Part shown: piece by piece, positions 1 through 11,692 of the stretch
Numbering within the stretch: the first letter of the stretch is position 1
Layout: the number at the start of each line of letters is the position of its first letter
Assembly: GCF_004664715.2 (NCBI RefSeq)
Contig: NC_051071.1
Location: 93,048,936-93,112,935 of the forward strand
Length of the DNA: 64,000 bases
Origin: Peromyscus leucopus
Lineage: Eukaryota > Chordata > Mammalia > Rodentia > Cricetidae
Direction: 5' to 3'
Notes under the pieces: generated by a model
Told to the model about the DNA's origin: nothing
The model's database searches: none
The model's input: only the letters and a program-made list of their open reading frames with translations
Program-made: the position numbers and the translations under genes

Positions 1-171
1 GCAGCACAGTTCAGTTGAGAGGCATCCAGTCTGAGGAAACAGGATCAGCTGAGGAATTGGCAAGTTGAGGTAGCTGTGGCTTGTTCTGCTTCTCTGATCT
101 TCCAGCATTCACCTCAATACCTGGCTCCAGGTTTGTTTTAATTAATAAGACCTTCTAAGATTCATGCTACA
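1..171 (+). mobile_element. 3' end of a B1-containing LTR-like element
   Basis: This matches the last ~170 bases of the complete element at 48392-48931, ending in the same CTGCTACA-type terminus. The left part lies outside the window, so the target duplication cannot be tested. Confidence 0.6.
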
Positions 172-234
172 GAGATCCACCTGCCTCTGCCTCCCGTGCA
201 CTGGGATTAAAGGTGTGTGCCACCACCACCAGGC
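172..234 (-). mobile_element. B1 SINE fragment
   Basis: Reverse-strand B1 5' half, containing the GGGATTAAAGG segment and the terminal CACCACCACCAGGC. It abuts the LTR fragment on its left, so the LTR probably landed in or beside this B1. Confidence 0.6.
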
Positions 235-359
235 ATGATTCGTAGATTTTTAATGACTGCTTCTATTTCACTAGGGGTTATAGGCCTGTTTAAATTGCTT
301 GTCTGCTCTTGTTTTAACTTTGGTTGGTGGCATATATCGAGAAAATAGTCTTTTTTTTT

Positions 360-1045
360 TTTTTTTTTAAGATTTCCAATTTGCTGGAGTACAGGTTTTT
401 AAAGTATGCCCTTATGATTATCTGTATTTCCTTGGTTTCTGTTGTTAGGTCCCACTTTTCATATCTAATTTTGATAATTTGGATCTTTATCTTTGCCTTT
501 TAGTTATTTCAGCTAAGGGTTTATCAATCTTATTGATTTCCTTAAAGAACCAACTCTTTGTTTCAATGATTCTTTGTATTTTTGTTATTGTTGTTGTACT
601 GATTTAAGCCCTGAGTTTGATTATTTCTTGCCATCTACTCCTTTGGGGTGTTATTTCTTCTTTTTGCTCTAGAGGCTTCAGATGTACTATTAAATTACTA
701 GTATGAGATCTCTCCAATTTTTTAATTTAGGCATTTAGTGCTATGAACTCTTAGAACTGCCTCACTGTGTTTCATAAGTTTGGGTATGTTGTGTTTTCAT
801 TTTCATTCAGTTATAGAAAATCTTTAATTTCTTTCTTAGTTTTTGTCTTGACCCATTTTTCATTTAGTAGTGAGTTGTTCAGTTTCTGTTAGTTTGTAAA
901 CTTTCTATTGTTGATATCCAGCTTTAATTCATGATAGTCAAATAGGATGTAATTTCTTGTATCTGTTGAGACATGCTTTATGTTTGAGTATGTGGTCATT
1001 TTTGGAGAAAGTTCCATGAGCTGCTGAGGATAGGGTACATTCTTC
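360..1045 (-). mobile_element. L1 ORF2 fragment (reverse)
   Basis: AT-rich sequence that reads as degraded L1 ORF2 on the - strand, with the typical antisense phrases of the reverse-transcriptase region. A run of T precedes it at 350-368. Many stops; not coding. Confidence 0.65.
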
Positions 1046-1498
1046 TGTGTTTGGGTGAAATGCCTGACAGAAACAACCTAAGTGAAGAGTTTGTTTTGAC
1101 CCATGGTTTCAGAGAGTTCAGTCTATGGTTGGTTCCATGTGTTTGGACCCAGCATCATGGTGATGGGAGTGGGAAGCAAAGAAGAGCTGTTTCCCTCATG
1201 GTAAACAGAAATGGCTAGGGATGAAACAACTGTCAGTTGGGGAATCTAGAGTTATTAGTCAATTCATTCACTTACTCATTCAGTAAAATTTGATTTATTA
1301 AGTGCCAAGCAATTTATAGTGCTCTTAAATATCTGAAAGCTGGCCCTTGCCTTCAAAAGACTCATCTTTTGGAAGAGAAACAAGGATATAAATAAATCCT
1401 GGCTATAGGCCAAGCTCAGTAACTGTCATACCCACTGTTCCTTTCTAGCAAAACATCTCTAGCCACAGCCTCTGTTCCTGTTAGTTCAGCAGCCCTTG
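1046..1498. other. Unassigned stretch, probably repeat-derived
   Basis: No credible exon. The first ~100 bases (about 1052-1150) look like a rodent interspersed repeat that I cannot name; the rest is AT-rich unique-looking DNA. Confidence 0.3.
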
Positions 1499-1904
1499 CT
1501 CAACTATGTTCATAGCAGCATTATCTGTAGTAGCCAGAACCTGGAAACAACCTAGATGTCCCTCAACTGAAGAACGGATAAAGAAAATGTGGTACATATA
1601 CACAATAGAGTATTACTCAGCTATAAAAAAAAAATGATATCATGAAATTTGCAGGAAAATGGATAGAACTAGAAAATATCATCCTGAGTGAGGTAACCCA
1701 GACTTGGAAAGACAAACATAGTATGCACTCACTCATAAGTGAACAGTAGATGTAAAACAGAGGATAACCAGACTACAACCCACAGATCCAGATAAGCTAG
1801 GTAACAAGGAGGACCCTAAGAGGGACACATGGTTCACCCTGGGAAGGGGAAATAGATGAGCTTTCCTGGGTAAACTGGGGACAGGAGGGGGGACAGTAGA
1901 AGGG

Positions 1905-2296
1905 TATAGCTAGAGTTTTCCTGCCTTGCCCACAGTCAGGACAAATCTTTGTCACCTGCCAGTCCTACAGCCACTCAGACCCAACCAAGTAAACACAGAG
2001 ACTTATATTGCTTACAAACTGTATGGCTGTGGCAGGCTTCTTGCTAACTGTTCTTATAGCTTAAATTAATCCATTTCCATAAATCTATACCTTGCCACGT
2101 GGCTCATGGCTTACCGGCATCTTCACATGCTGCTTGTCATGGCGGCAGCTGGCAGTCTCTCCTCCCATCTTCCTATTTTCTCAATTCTCCTCTCTGTTAG
2201 TCCCGCCTATACTTCCTGCCTGGCCACTGGCCAATCAGTGTTTTATTTATTGACCAATCAGAGCAAAAGATTTGACATACAGACCATCCCATAGCA
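1905..2296 (-). mobile_element. Solo LTR, mys-like class II ERV, reverse orientation
   Basis: Nearly the same as the LTRs of the provirus at 40238-43137. It runs from TATAGCTAG to CCATAGCA and is flanked by a perfect 6-bp duplication GAAGGG (1899-1904 and 2297-2302). No internal sequence remains, so the provirus was lost by LTR-LTR recombination. The family assignment to mys/mysTR is from memory. Confidence 0.8.
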
Positions 2297-2382
2297 GAAG
2301 GGAGGAGACAGGCAATAAGAATATGAGCTGGGGAAGGGATGGAATGGGAGAGCAATGAAAGAGATATCTTGATAGAGGGAGC

Positions 2383-2877
2383 TGCTGTGGGATGTTCTGT
2401 ATGTCCTGTGGGAGCCCTTCTTGGGTTCTTTGTGGTGTTACCCAGCAGGTCCGCATAGAGGATGATTAGGACCAGGGGCCTGAGTGCAGGTGTCTGAGAT
2501 GGTCTGCACTTGGCTTGCTGGGGGATGGTCTGTATGTCAAGTTGCTCTGATTGGTCAATAAATAAAACCTGATTGGTCATGGCTAGGCAGGATGTATAGG
2601 CGGGACTAACAGAGAGGAGATATAAAAGAACAGGAAGGCAAGAGATACTGCAGCCACCGCCAGGACAAGCAGCATGTAGAGACTCTGGTAAGCCACCAGC
2701 CACGTGGCAAGGTATAGATTTATAAAAATGGGTTAATTTAAGATAAAAGAACAGTTAACAAGAAGCCTGCCACGGCCATACAGTTTATAAGTGATATAAG
2801 CGTCTGAGTGATTATTTTATAAGTGGATTGTGGGACTGCGGGGCTTGGGGAACCTGGAGAGAAGCCCTCCAGCAACA
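2383..2877 (+). mobile_element. Solo LTR, related mys-like family, forward orientation
   Basis: It begins TGCTGTGGGATG, ends CCAGCAACA and is flanked by the 6-bp duplication GGGAGC (2377-2382 and 2878-2883). It carries CCAAT-type GATTGGTC motifs near 2550 and 2570 and a TATA box (GATATAAAAG) near 2620. The core is shared with the reverse-oriented LTR at 1905-2296, but the last ~100 bases differ, so it is another subfamily. Confidence 0.8.
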
Positions 2878-3619
2878 GGGAGCCATTATAGGGTTAGGGA
2901 GAAACCTGGTGCTAGGGAAATTCCCAGGATTCTACAAGGATGACCCCAGATTAGACTACTAGCAATAGTGGAGAGGGTGCCTGAACTGGCCTACTCTGGT
3001 AATCAGATTGGTGAATACCTAACTGTCATCATACAGCCTTCATCCAGTAACTGATGGAAGCAGATGCAGAGATCCACAGCCAAGCACCAGGCCAAGCTCC
3101 AGGAGTCCAGTCGAAGAAAGGGAGGAAGGATTACATGAGCGAGGGAGGTCAAGATCATGATGGGAAAATCTACAGAGACGACTGAACCAAGCTTGTGGGA
3201 ACTCATGAACTTTAGACTGACAGCTGTTGAGCCTGCAATGGGACTGGACTAGGCCCTCTGCATACGGAAGACAGTTGTATAGCTTGGTCTGTTTGAGGGG
3301 CCCCTGGCAGTGGGACCAGGACTTATCCCTGGTATATAAACTGATTTTTTTGGAGCCCATTCCCTATGGTAGGATGCCTTGCTCAGCCTAGATGCAGTGG
3401 GGAGGGGCTTGGTCCTACCTCAACTAAATGTACCAGGCTTTGTTGACTCCCCATGGGAGGCCTTACCTTTTTGGAGGAGTGGATTGGGGGTGGGGCAGAG
3501 TGGGGTGTGGTGGAGGAGGGATTGGAGGGGGAACTGTGGTTGGTATGTAAAATTAATAAAGAATTAAAAAAAAAAAGAATACAAGTGAAAACATGAAGAA
3601 GAAAAAAAAAGAGTGGTTT

Positions 3620-4490
3620 GTTTGACCAGTGAGACTCCCTTGGAAAAAACTAAAATTAATTTTTCATTTGCTAGTAGCTATCATTGGAGATAACTTCTGG
3701 GCTAGGGATGAGGGTATGTGTCCATTTCTCCTTTCAGTTCTAGAACTATATCTAGTGGAGATCTGTTCAGGTCCTGTGCATGCTGCCTCAGTCCCTGCCT
3801 GTTCATATGTACATCAGTCCTTCTGGGTATAGAAGATCTTGCTTTCTTAGTGTCCTCCATCACCTCTGCCTATCACACTCTTTCTTCCTCCTTTTCCAAA
3901 GAGCTCCTTGATCCCTGAGAGAAGGGTTTGATGAAGACATCCCTTTTAGTGCTGAGTGTTCCAAGGTCTCTCACTCTCTGCATAGTGTCTGACTGTGGGT
4001 CTCTGTATTTGTTTCCATCTGCTATAGGAAGAAGCTTCTCTGATAATGGCTGAACCAGGCACAGATCTATGAGCACAGCAGAATGTTGTTAGGAGTCATT
4101 TCATTGCAATATTCCTTTAGCAGAACAGTACTATTTGGTCTCTAGATTATCTAGTCTCAGATTCTTGGCCACCCAAGCAACATTATGGATGGGTTCCATC
4201 TCTTGAAGTGGGCCTTAACTCAAATCAGATATTGGCTGGTTACTCCTTCAAGCTTTGTGCCAATATTGCACCTGCATATCTTGCAGGTAGGTCACACTTG
4301 TAGATTGAAGGGTTTGTAGATGGGTTGGTGTTTACCTCTCTCCTTTGGTAGTATGCATAATACCTTCCGGTACATGAACGCTAGTCAGTAGGCGTGAAGG
4401 TTATAGGTGGGCACCAGCTTCTTCATGAGTAGTGTAGGTGCTATCTTTAGCAATAGGGCCTTACAGTCAGTTTGTAGAGAGCCTTGGCAA
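3620..4490 (-). mobile_element. Lx-type L1 3' UTR (reverse)
   Basis: Diverged sequence parallel to the block at 56205-57069, which continues into L1 ORF2 at 57534. Coding potential is absent. Confidence 0.55.
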
Positions 4491-4920
4491 TAGCCTAAAA
4501 TCAGAATGACTCATATAAAGGTAATCTTCTTGCTTCTTCCTTCTGAGTGTTGGAATTAATTAATTGCAAACCATCATCCCCAGCTGGCAAAAGTTTGGGT
4601 TTTTGTTTGCTTGTCTGAGAGAAGGTCTCAGGCATTCTAGACTGTCCTCCATTCACTATGTAGCTGACAATGACTTTGGACTTTCAGTCCTTCTGTTTCT
4701 ATTTCCATTACATCTGTGAGCAACCATTTCTGACTCCTACTAGTTTGTTCTTCTAACAGTATTTCTCTATGACATCTCTCCCTATGACTTCATTTACAGT
4801 AGAGCTTTAATTCTGTAAAGTCTTTACTGACATATTTTCCTTTATGTCTTTGTACTTTTCCATCCTTAAAGGTCTTTATGCACATTCAAAATTAAAAATA
4901 CTGCATTTTAGACCTGGGAT
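4491..4920. other. Unassigned AT-rich stretch
   Basis: Contains a badly decayed B1-like segment around 4600-4720 and otherwise nothing recognisable. Confidence 0.3.
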
Positions 4921-4921
4921 T

Positions 4922-5085
4922 GAGCTGAGCAGTGATGCACAGTGCTCAGGAGGCAGAGGCAGTCCAATCTCTGAGTTTGAGGCCAGCCTGATCACCGAGG
5001 GAGTTCCATGACAGCCAAGACTATACAGAGAAACCCTGTCCCACAAAAAAACCAAAACAAAAAAACAAAACAAAACAAACAAAAA
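4922..5085 (+). mobile_element. B1 SINE
   Basis: Forward B1 with the ACAGAGAAACCCTGTC right end and an A/C-rich tail from 5042. Confidence 0.75.
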
Positions 5086-6147
5086 CCTGGAGTTGAAAGT
5101 ATAAACAACAGTGGCTCTGTGGTACTCACCTCTGTAGAGACGACTCCCATATTTCCACTCTTCTTTTAGTTTGTTATTTATATTTCTCCATGCAAAGCTC
5201 CCTCTCTTCTTAGCTACCATTTTTCTCTATGCATGATGCTCTGATCTTGCTGTAAATGCAATACAAAGATTAACCCTGTAAATTCTGTTCTCAAATACCT
5301 GATTTCTTCCTCCCATCCTTTTATCACTGTACTCTTTTGTCTACACCATTAACTTGTTTTTGAAATAGCTTAATAACTAGTGTTTTTGTCTCTTCCTATT
5401 CCATTCCATCTCACAGGTCAAACCAGACTAATCTTTTTAAACATTATTTTTTTTTATGGTAGTAGTGACTCACACGTTTAATCCTAGCAACATCTTTTTC
5501 TCCACATTCCATATTATATTACCACAGAATCTGTAGAAATGACCCATTACTGGAATATCAATTTAGCACTTGCTCTGTTGATCTGCATCACACAACTCTA
5601 AGTAGCATATGAAAAAGAATCTCTCTATATATATGTATATATTCAGAAACAAGATTTGGATGTGACAACTCTGGAAATAATTTTTGCTAAGTTGCTTTTT
5701 CAGACTGATTAACTAAGGCCCAAATAAATTTAGACAATATATTAAATCTTTTAAACAAATAGTAAACTAACACTTCATAAATATGATACATCTGAACCAA
5801 GTTTCATTTATTTTCAAGAAAAAAATTTACTCTGTATATCCAAGATTAAACTTAATAGCAGTGATAATCAAGAATCTACACTTCCTAGCAAGCACCTTGG
5901 AGAAAATGTTGAATGAAAACATTACTCAAGGCTGATGTTTAAGCTCAGCTCTAATAAGGTGGGTAGGAGAAGGTAACTGACAGTGATCGTCTCCTGGAAA
6001 CCAAATACTTTTAAAAAATATTGGAAACATCCCATCTGCCAATCTATCAACGAAGAATACTATGAACTAAACTGCATGGATTTAAGTGGCTTAAGCCCTT
6101 TTAAAAATTATAACATTCTATTATTCATTAATGTGATAGTATATGAG
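5086..6147. other. AT-rich intergenic DNA, nothing recognised
   Basis: A short (AT)n patch lies near 5625-5645. No exon, RNA gene or clear repeat was found. Confidence 0.3.
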
Positions 6148-6303
6148 TTTTTCTTTTTCGTTTTAATGGTTTTTCAAGACAGGGTTTCTCTGTTTAACAG
6201 CCCCAGCTGTCCTGGAACTTTGTAGACGAGGCTAGCCTTAAACTCCCAGAGGTATCCTGCCTCTGCCTCCTGAGTGCTGGGGTTAAAGGTGTGTGTCACC
6301 ATA
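6148..6303 (-). mobile_element. B1 SINE
   Basis: Reverse B1, T-rich tail at 6148-6175, body to the CACC end at 6300; moderately diverged. Confidence 0.75.
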
Positions 6304-6406
6304 ATACATTTCTGTGATGAATCTGACACTAATTATTACTAACTGTTGTACCCAGAGTCCCCCAAAGACCACCAAGAGACCGAATCCGATGCAAAAGCCA
6401 AGAGTC

Positions 6407-6562
6407 TTTTTTGGTTTTTTGAGAGAAGATTTCTCTGTGTAGTTTTTGTTTTTGTTTTTGGAGGAGACAGGGTTTCTCTGTGTAGCTTTGCTCCTTTCCT
6501 GGATCTTGCTCTGTAGACCAGGCTGGCCTTGAACTCACAAAGATCCACCACCACCGCCTGGC
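6407..6562 (-). mobile_element. B1 SINE, first of a tandem pair
   Basis: Reverse B1 with a duplicated left segment: two TTTCTCTGTGTAG motifs within 50 bases. Confidence 0.75.
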
Positions 6563-6692
6563 TTTCTTTATGTAGTTTTGGTGCCTGTCCTAGATCTCGT
6601 TCTGTAGACCAGGCTGGCCTCGAACTCCCAGAGAACAGCCTGCCTCTGCCTTCCGAGTGCTGGGATTAAAGGCGGGCGCCACCACGCCTGGC
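6563..6692 (-). mobile_element. B1 SINE, second of a tandem pair
   Basis: Reverse B1 joined directly to the preceding copy; ends with the CACCACGCCTGGCC terminus. Confidence 0.75.
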
Positions 6693-7559
6693 CGAGTCCT
6701 TTTATTGTGAGTTAACCCGGGTTTCTTGTCAGTCTGACACAGCAGCTGAGCAGGTGAGACCCTGAGTAGCAATCAAGCAACATTTTTATAATAGTTAGGG
6801 TAGGGGATCTGGGAGAATCCAACTTTACATAGTTACAAGCTCAGGATTGGTGCTTACCTTAGGTTAGAGATGCTTGGTTTGAACTGATTGGAGAGTTGCA
6901 GCTTCAAGGGAATTGCCTTATCTTTTAGCAGTCAATATTATCAACAGACCCATTTCTCTGACAATAAGACATCCCATTTCTTATCTGGAGTAAACTTGCT
7001 CCCTTTGATACCTATAGTATATAATCTATCATATCCTTTAGGTTATGGCAGGAAATGTCTGGAACTCGTTTTTTTGTGTGGCTCTTGATTGTCTAGGGGC
7101 AGCACATCCTCTGGTGGGTCTCCCAGGGCCTGCTGCCTCCATTCTGACTTTCTCTAAGATAGCTGCAACCCTGGCATCCTCTCAATAACCACCCTGGAAA
7201 GAAGCAAAAGTCCCAGTTGCTTGAGATAATGCAATTTTGTTTCTCTATTCCCTCCAAAAGTCAGTATGCTGTAGCGCATGGTATGCCAAACATTTCTACT
7301 ATAATGGATCTGACTGCTGGCTTTAATCTTAGCCATTTGTGCTGCTGAGGAGAGCCACTTTCAATATTTCATTTCTTTCTCAAACGAGAACAGGGAGCTC
7401 TGATCTGAACGCTGTTAGCTAGTCATAAAAGCCTTTCCTCCAATCACACACACACAGGGATAGACTTTCCCCATGTCCCATTCAGTCCACGGTGGGCTTG
7501 CACTCAGTGCCCTAATTCCGACAGCTAAGGAAATAGGAAAAGGAAGTTCTTCAGTAATG

Positions 7560-8300
7560 ACCAGGGTTCCTCTGCCACGTGGCCATCCGCCGGCTCTTCT
7601 GCCATACAGCCCTCCACAGAACAAGCGAGCTCCCCTAGGGCCTGACAGAGGAAACGCCGCATCGACTCGAAGGACCGCGCGGCGACAGGCGGAAGCTGCG
7701 GGCTGAGGACCCGCGGTTCCCGCCCGCCTCGGAGGGGGAGGGCGGAGAGTACACACGGAAATCCGTAGAGAGGGAGGGTGGAACCTGGGGAGAGAGACTT
7801 CCGGTGGCGCAAAGCGTGTTGGGATCAGTTTGCGGCAAACCTCCTTCCCGGCCTGTGGCGAGACCACCGTTAGCGCCGCTCCAGCTTCCGCAGCCTGCTC
7901 TCGCTCGGGCGGCCGCGGCTCCTGCCGCGCGCTCCGGCTGTTTTCGGCCCCGTCCGCTTCCGTTCCCGGGCAGCCGGCGTGCGTTCCGCAGCGGCCTCGG
8001 CAGACATGTTGTGAGGCGGCGGCGGCGGCGCGGGTACCCGAAGGATGGTTTGGCCGAGGCGGCGGCAACCGCTGCTGGTGGCGGCGGCCGCGGGGGCTCC
8101 GGCTCTGTAGAGCCGGGCCTGCTGGGTGTCCGCCCGGTACTGCGGCCGGGCGGGGACTGCTGGGTCTTGCGAGCCGTTTAGGTCCGGTTAGACGACAGCG
8201 ACAGTCCGTCTGAGGCTCCGGAGGGAGGTTCTCCAGCCCCTCGGGCGTCCAGCCGTGGGAGTGGTGCCCCCGGGCCCTCGGCACCCTGACCTTCCCTGCA
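7560..8300 (+). promoter_or_regulatory. Dr1: Dr1 CpG-island promoter and 5' leader
   Basis: The window switches sharply from AT-rich to very GC- and CpG-rich DNA here, including a GCGGCGGCGGCGGCGCGG run near 8015. No TATA box is obvious, as is usual for housekeeping promoters. The island ends ~200 bases before the Dr1 ATG, so transcription probably starts inside it and the leader is several hundred bases long. The exact start site cannot be read from sequence. Open frames on both strands in this block reflect GC content rather than genes. Confidence 0.7.
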
Positions 8301-8501
8301 GACTCGCACTAGAATTTCCCACACAGTGGGTATCCTTGGCCCTCGAACCCGCTCCTTCCTCGTTTCTACACCCTCTTAGTTCTGAGCTTCCCCGACCCGG
8401 TCATCCCTGTCCGAGGGCAGCCTTTTGAGAAATCTCCGTGGAGTGGTGGTGGACCAGAGTCGAGAGTTTAAAAGTTGGGGCTTGAAAGACAGGAAGGTAC
8501 G

Positions 8502-8721
8502 ATGGCTTCCTCGTCTGGCAACGATGATGATCTCACTATTCCCAGAGCTGCTATAAATAAGATGATCAAAGAGACTCTCCCTAACGTCCGGGTGGCCAAC
8601 GATGCCCGAGAGCTGGTAGTGAACTGCTGCACTGAATTCATTCACCTTATATCTTCTGAAGCCAATGAGATTTGCAACAAGTCGGAAAAGAAGACAATTT
8701 CACCAGAGCATGTCATACAAG
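8502..8721 (+). CDS. Dr1: Dr1 exon 1 (NC2-beta), residues 1-73
   Basis: First coding exon of down-regulator of transcription 1, the beta subunit of negative cofactor 2. NC2 pairs DR1 with DRAP1 through histone folds, binds TBP on DNA and blocks TFIIA/TFIIB entry; DR1 is also a subunit of the ATAC acetyltransferase complex. The protein starts MASSSGNDDDLTIPRAAINK, the known NC2-beta N terminus, which fixes the start. Residues from about 12 carry the first helices of the H2B-like histone fold (IPRAAINKMIKETLP, then ARELVVNCCTEFIHLISSEA). The exon ends after one base of codon 74, followed by the donor GTAAGT at 8722. I see no lesion. Confidence 0.97.
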
Positions 8722-8851
8722 GTAAGTCAGTTGTGTGGGACTTTGCTTAAATGAAAGTCCAGGGGAACAGTCTTACCAAAAGCATAACCACTTAGTGTCA
8801 CAGAGCCCTTATTCCATCTCCCTACTAAGTAGTGCTAATGAGAAAGTCACA

Positions 8852-9045
8852 AGGGGGCTGGAGAGATGGCTTTGGTTAAGAGCACTGGCTGTTCTTCCAG
8901 AGGACCTGGGTTCAATTCCTAGCACCCACATGGCAGCTCACAACTGTCTGTAACTCCCAAGATCTAACACCCTCACACAGACGTACATACAGGCAAAACA
9001 CCAATGCATACAAAATAAAAATAAGTAAATTATAAAAAAGAAAAA
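8852..9045 (+). mobile_element. B2 SINE
   Basis: Starts GGGGCTGGAGAGATGGCT, the tRNA-derived head, and ends in an A-rich tail. Confidence 0.85.
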
Positions 9046-9365
9046 GTCACAAAGGCACAGGAGACAATTCATACCTTAAGAAAACACCTATGTAGCATTC
9101 TTTGGACATTTTTCATCCAGCTAATGCAAATAAGGAAAGTAAACATTAGGCTCAACAAACATCCTCTACTAGTATGGTTTGCAGTCAGGTCTTAAAGCAA
9201 CAAGAATTGACAACCGAGAAAGTAACCTAAAAGTTCTCTCTTGGAAAGTTAAATTTTAGACAGAACTTCAAGCATGAGTTGAGTCAGAGAGTACCTCATC
9301 CTCACCTGACCCTTTCTACCAGTGTAGAGGAAAAGATTAATTTTGAACACACGAATAGAAAAAAC

Positions 9366-9456
9366 TTTGGGCTGTGGATGTAGTTCAGTGGTGCATCATT
9401 TACCTAGCATGCATAGGTCATGGGTCTGATTACCAGCACTGAATTAAAAAAAAAAG
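9366..9456 (+). mobile_element. ID SINE
   Basis: Short tRNA-like head (GGGCTGTGGATGTAGTTCAG) ending with a run of A at 9445-9455. Confidence 0.65.
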
Positions 9457-10101
9457 TATTAACATGAGTGTGTCCAATGTTTTAAAGTTTATTGCTTTCC
9501 AAAAAGGGAGTCTATTTTTGCTTTTAAAAAATGATAGAGTGCTAAAACAATCATCACCGGGTTCCCAAAGCACTCTTGTAAGAAAATGCCAAGTGCCACA
9601 TTTTTCTTTTTGACTCCAACATTTGATTATATTTGTTCTTTGAAAATGTTAAAAGCTTGTACAAATTATGCAAAAGGTGACACCAACACCCACCCCCCTA
9701 CCCTACCCCACCCCACAAGTACTGGCTGGGCCTTGCTTAAACCTAGGGCCTGACACATGCTAGCAAGTACTCTCTGTCCTTTCTCTGTGCTTTTCCCAGT
9801 AGGATGTGTATGTATATTTAAGGTTTTATTGAAGAGCACTTCTAAAAGTTTCAGCAATTTCTTCCTTATCTTGGAAAAGATTTGCAGTAGGAATTTGGGA
9901 GACTTGATGGTTGCAGGGAAGGAAGACAAAAGTACTTTTGGCATTTTAGGAGAAATACTTTCTGTGACTTTTCATGAACTCTTAAGAGAAAGTTGCATTC
10001 AGTTTGAGGCAATAACTTCTATTTTGTAGAAGTTAAACACATTTAATCATACCATGTATGATTGCCTTTTTATAATTTAACTTTAAAAATTTTACTTTTC
10101 A

Positions 10102-10258
10102 GCCGGGCGGTGGTGGCACACGCCTTTAATCCCAGCACTTGGGAGGCAGAGGCAGGTGGATCTCTGTGAGTTCAAGGCCAGCCTGGGCTACAGAGTGAGT
10201 TCCAGGACAGGGTCCAAAGCTACACAGAGAAACCCTGTCTCGAAAAACCAAAGAAAAA
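10102..10258 (+). mobile_element. B1 SINE
   Basis: Near-complete and little diverged: AGCCGGGCGGTGGTGGC to CCTGTCTCGAAAAACC, then an A-run. Confidence 0.9.
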
Positions 10259-10498
10259 AAATTTTTTTTTTTTTTTTACTTTTCTGTTAAGGTCAAATGG
10301 AGAACACATCTGTTCAGATTGGCCATATCCATTTTCCACTGACAGGATTGACAAAAAGATCAAGTGATTCATTTTTGAGCTTTTATCCTGTGCTGAAGGT
10401 AGTTTTAAAGTATACTCTGCTGTACTAAGGATGTCTCTTAAGGCTGAGTATTTAGCATGCCAGAAGTCAATCCCAGTAGAGAGTAGAGCCATGGTATC

Positions 10499-10501
10499 TC
10501 C

Positions 10502-10579
<78 letters not shown>

Positions 10580-10588
10580 ACACACACA
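10499..10588. repeat. (TC)n microsatellite
   Basis: About 90 bases of almost pure CT dinucleotides, ending in a short CA run. Confidence 0.95.
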
Positions 10589-10670
10589 ATGTATATAAAT
10601 AATTACGTTACATACATAATGTGCTCTGCTATTTCAATACATAGTAGACAACCCCTAAGAATAAAGCAAC

Positions 10671-10908
10671 GTTTGTTTGTTTGTTTGTTTGTTTGTTTTC
10701 AGGGTTAGGAGAAGCAGGATGCTAACAGGATCTTACTGTGTAGCCCAGCCTGGTCCTCTTCCCTCAGTCTCTTGAATACTGGGATTATGGGCATTCTGTA
10801 ATCCCCATTTCCTGCTGTTTGTTTGGTTCTTTTTTTTGTGTGTTAAACTTAGGGCCTTCTATGTGCTAGGCAAGCTTGTATGATAAAGCTGTATTCCCAG
10901 ACATCTAC
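10671..10908 (-). mobile_element. (TTTG)n tail and B4-type SINE (reverse)
   Basis: A GTTT tetranucleotide run (10671-10700) is followed by a B1-like half and then an ID-like half (AGGGCCTTCTATGTGCTAGG). This is the composite order of B4 elements on the reverse strand; it is quite diverged. Confidence 0.55.
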
Positions 10909-11520
10909 TTGGTTCTTGTCGCTAGTTCTTTGGTTTTTTTTTTTGTTTGTTTGTTTGTTTGTTTGTTTTTTTTCTATTGGTTTGGTTTTGCTGAGTATTA
11001 AGAAAAATGGAAGCCGGTTGTCTGTTTTCATTTTTACGTTGTGTATTTGATTGTTGTCCTAAGTCTTTGAGATTTTCTAACAAATAGCTAAAATTCCCTT
11101 TGACTCTTCTTAAAGGAAAAGAAAAACCACTTTTGTCAAGCGTCAGCACTTTAATGAAAACTGTAGAGGATTTCAGTAGGATCTGCCTTAAACATTTGTT
11201 TGTACCACAAAAGTGATGATTGTTCCAAAAATCTAATAGCACACTGTCTTGGGGGAAGGGTCATTTTTTTTTTCTCTAGGATATATTTAGAGTTCTGATT
11301 GACATGATGATTGAATAAAAATGCAGCTATAGCAGCAATATGCTAAATAGTTCAATTTTGGAATATGCTAACTTCAGTTCAATGCATGACTCAGAAAGTT
11401 ACAATGAAAGACTGTTTTCTGTGATGATGGAAATCTGCTGATGTTAAAAAACTGTGAATTGACCTGTTGGCACTCATAAATTTACCTTTTTCTTGTAATG
11501 TTGCTATTAAGTATATAAGA

Positions 11521-11692
11521 GGGGCTGGAGAGATGGCTCGGCGGTTAAGAGCACTGACTTGCTCTTCCAGAAGATCTGGGTTCAATTCCCAGCACCCACA
11601 TGGTGGCTTACAACTGTCTGTAACTCTAGTTCTAGGGAACCCCACACCCTGACACCCTCACACAGACATACATGCGGGTAAAACACCAAAAC
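11521..11692 (+). mobile_element. B2 SINE
   Basis: GGGGCTGGAGAGATGGCTCG head; the tail runs into the next B1. Confidence 0.85.

Larger units (their letters stand above)
1499..3575 (+). mobile_element. L1 3' end (ORF2 tail and 3' UTR), split by two solo LTRs
   Basis: The final part of ORF2 (1499-1690) and the L1 3' UTR (1700-3575) can be followed side by side with the longer L1 at 44486-49213. The end is marked by AATAAA at about 3554 and an A-run. The UTR is broken by LTRs at 1905-2296 and 2383-2877, and the L1 pieces between and beyond them join up once these are removed. Confidence 0.8.
6344..7185 (-). mobile_element. Probable retroviral LTR, split by two B1 insertions
   Basis: On the - strand the block has AATAAAAGGACTC followed by a short R-U5-like segment ending near TGGGTACAACA at about 6344. 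The sequence GAGTC(C)TTTT occurs on both sides of the B1 pair (about 6400 and 6693), as expected for a target duplication. The far boundary near 7185 is a guess and the family is not recognised. Confidence 0.45.

Noticed and set aside
2197..2703. 168-codon frame on the - strand
   Set aside because: It spans parts of two inverted LTRs and L1 UTR, so it is an accident of repeat nesting.
7804..8213. Two overlapping 125-127-codon + strand frames before Dr1
   Set aside because: Low-complexity GC translation in the 5' leader in two different frames, no domain or family.
7415..8284. 289-codon open frame on the - strand
   Set aside because: It lies across the Dr1 CpG island, is very rich in Arg, Pro, Ala and Gly, and matches no family; stop codons are rare there because of GC content.
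8852..8920. tRNA-like sequences (also at other B2 and ID heads)
   Set aside because: These are tRNA-derived SINE heads without a foldable full tRNA; no true tRNA gene was found.
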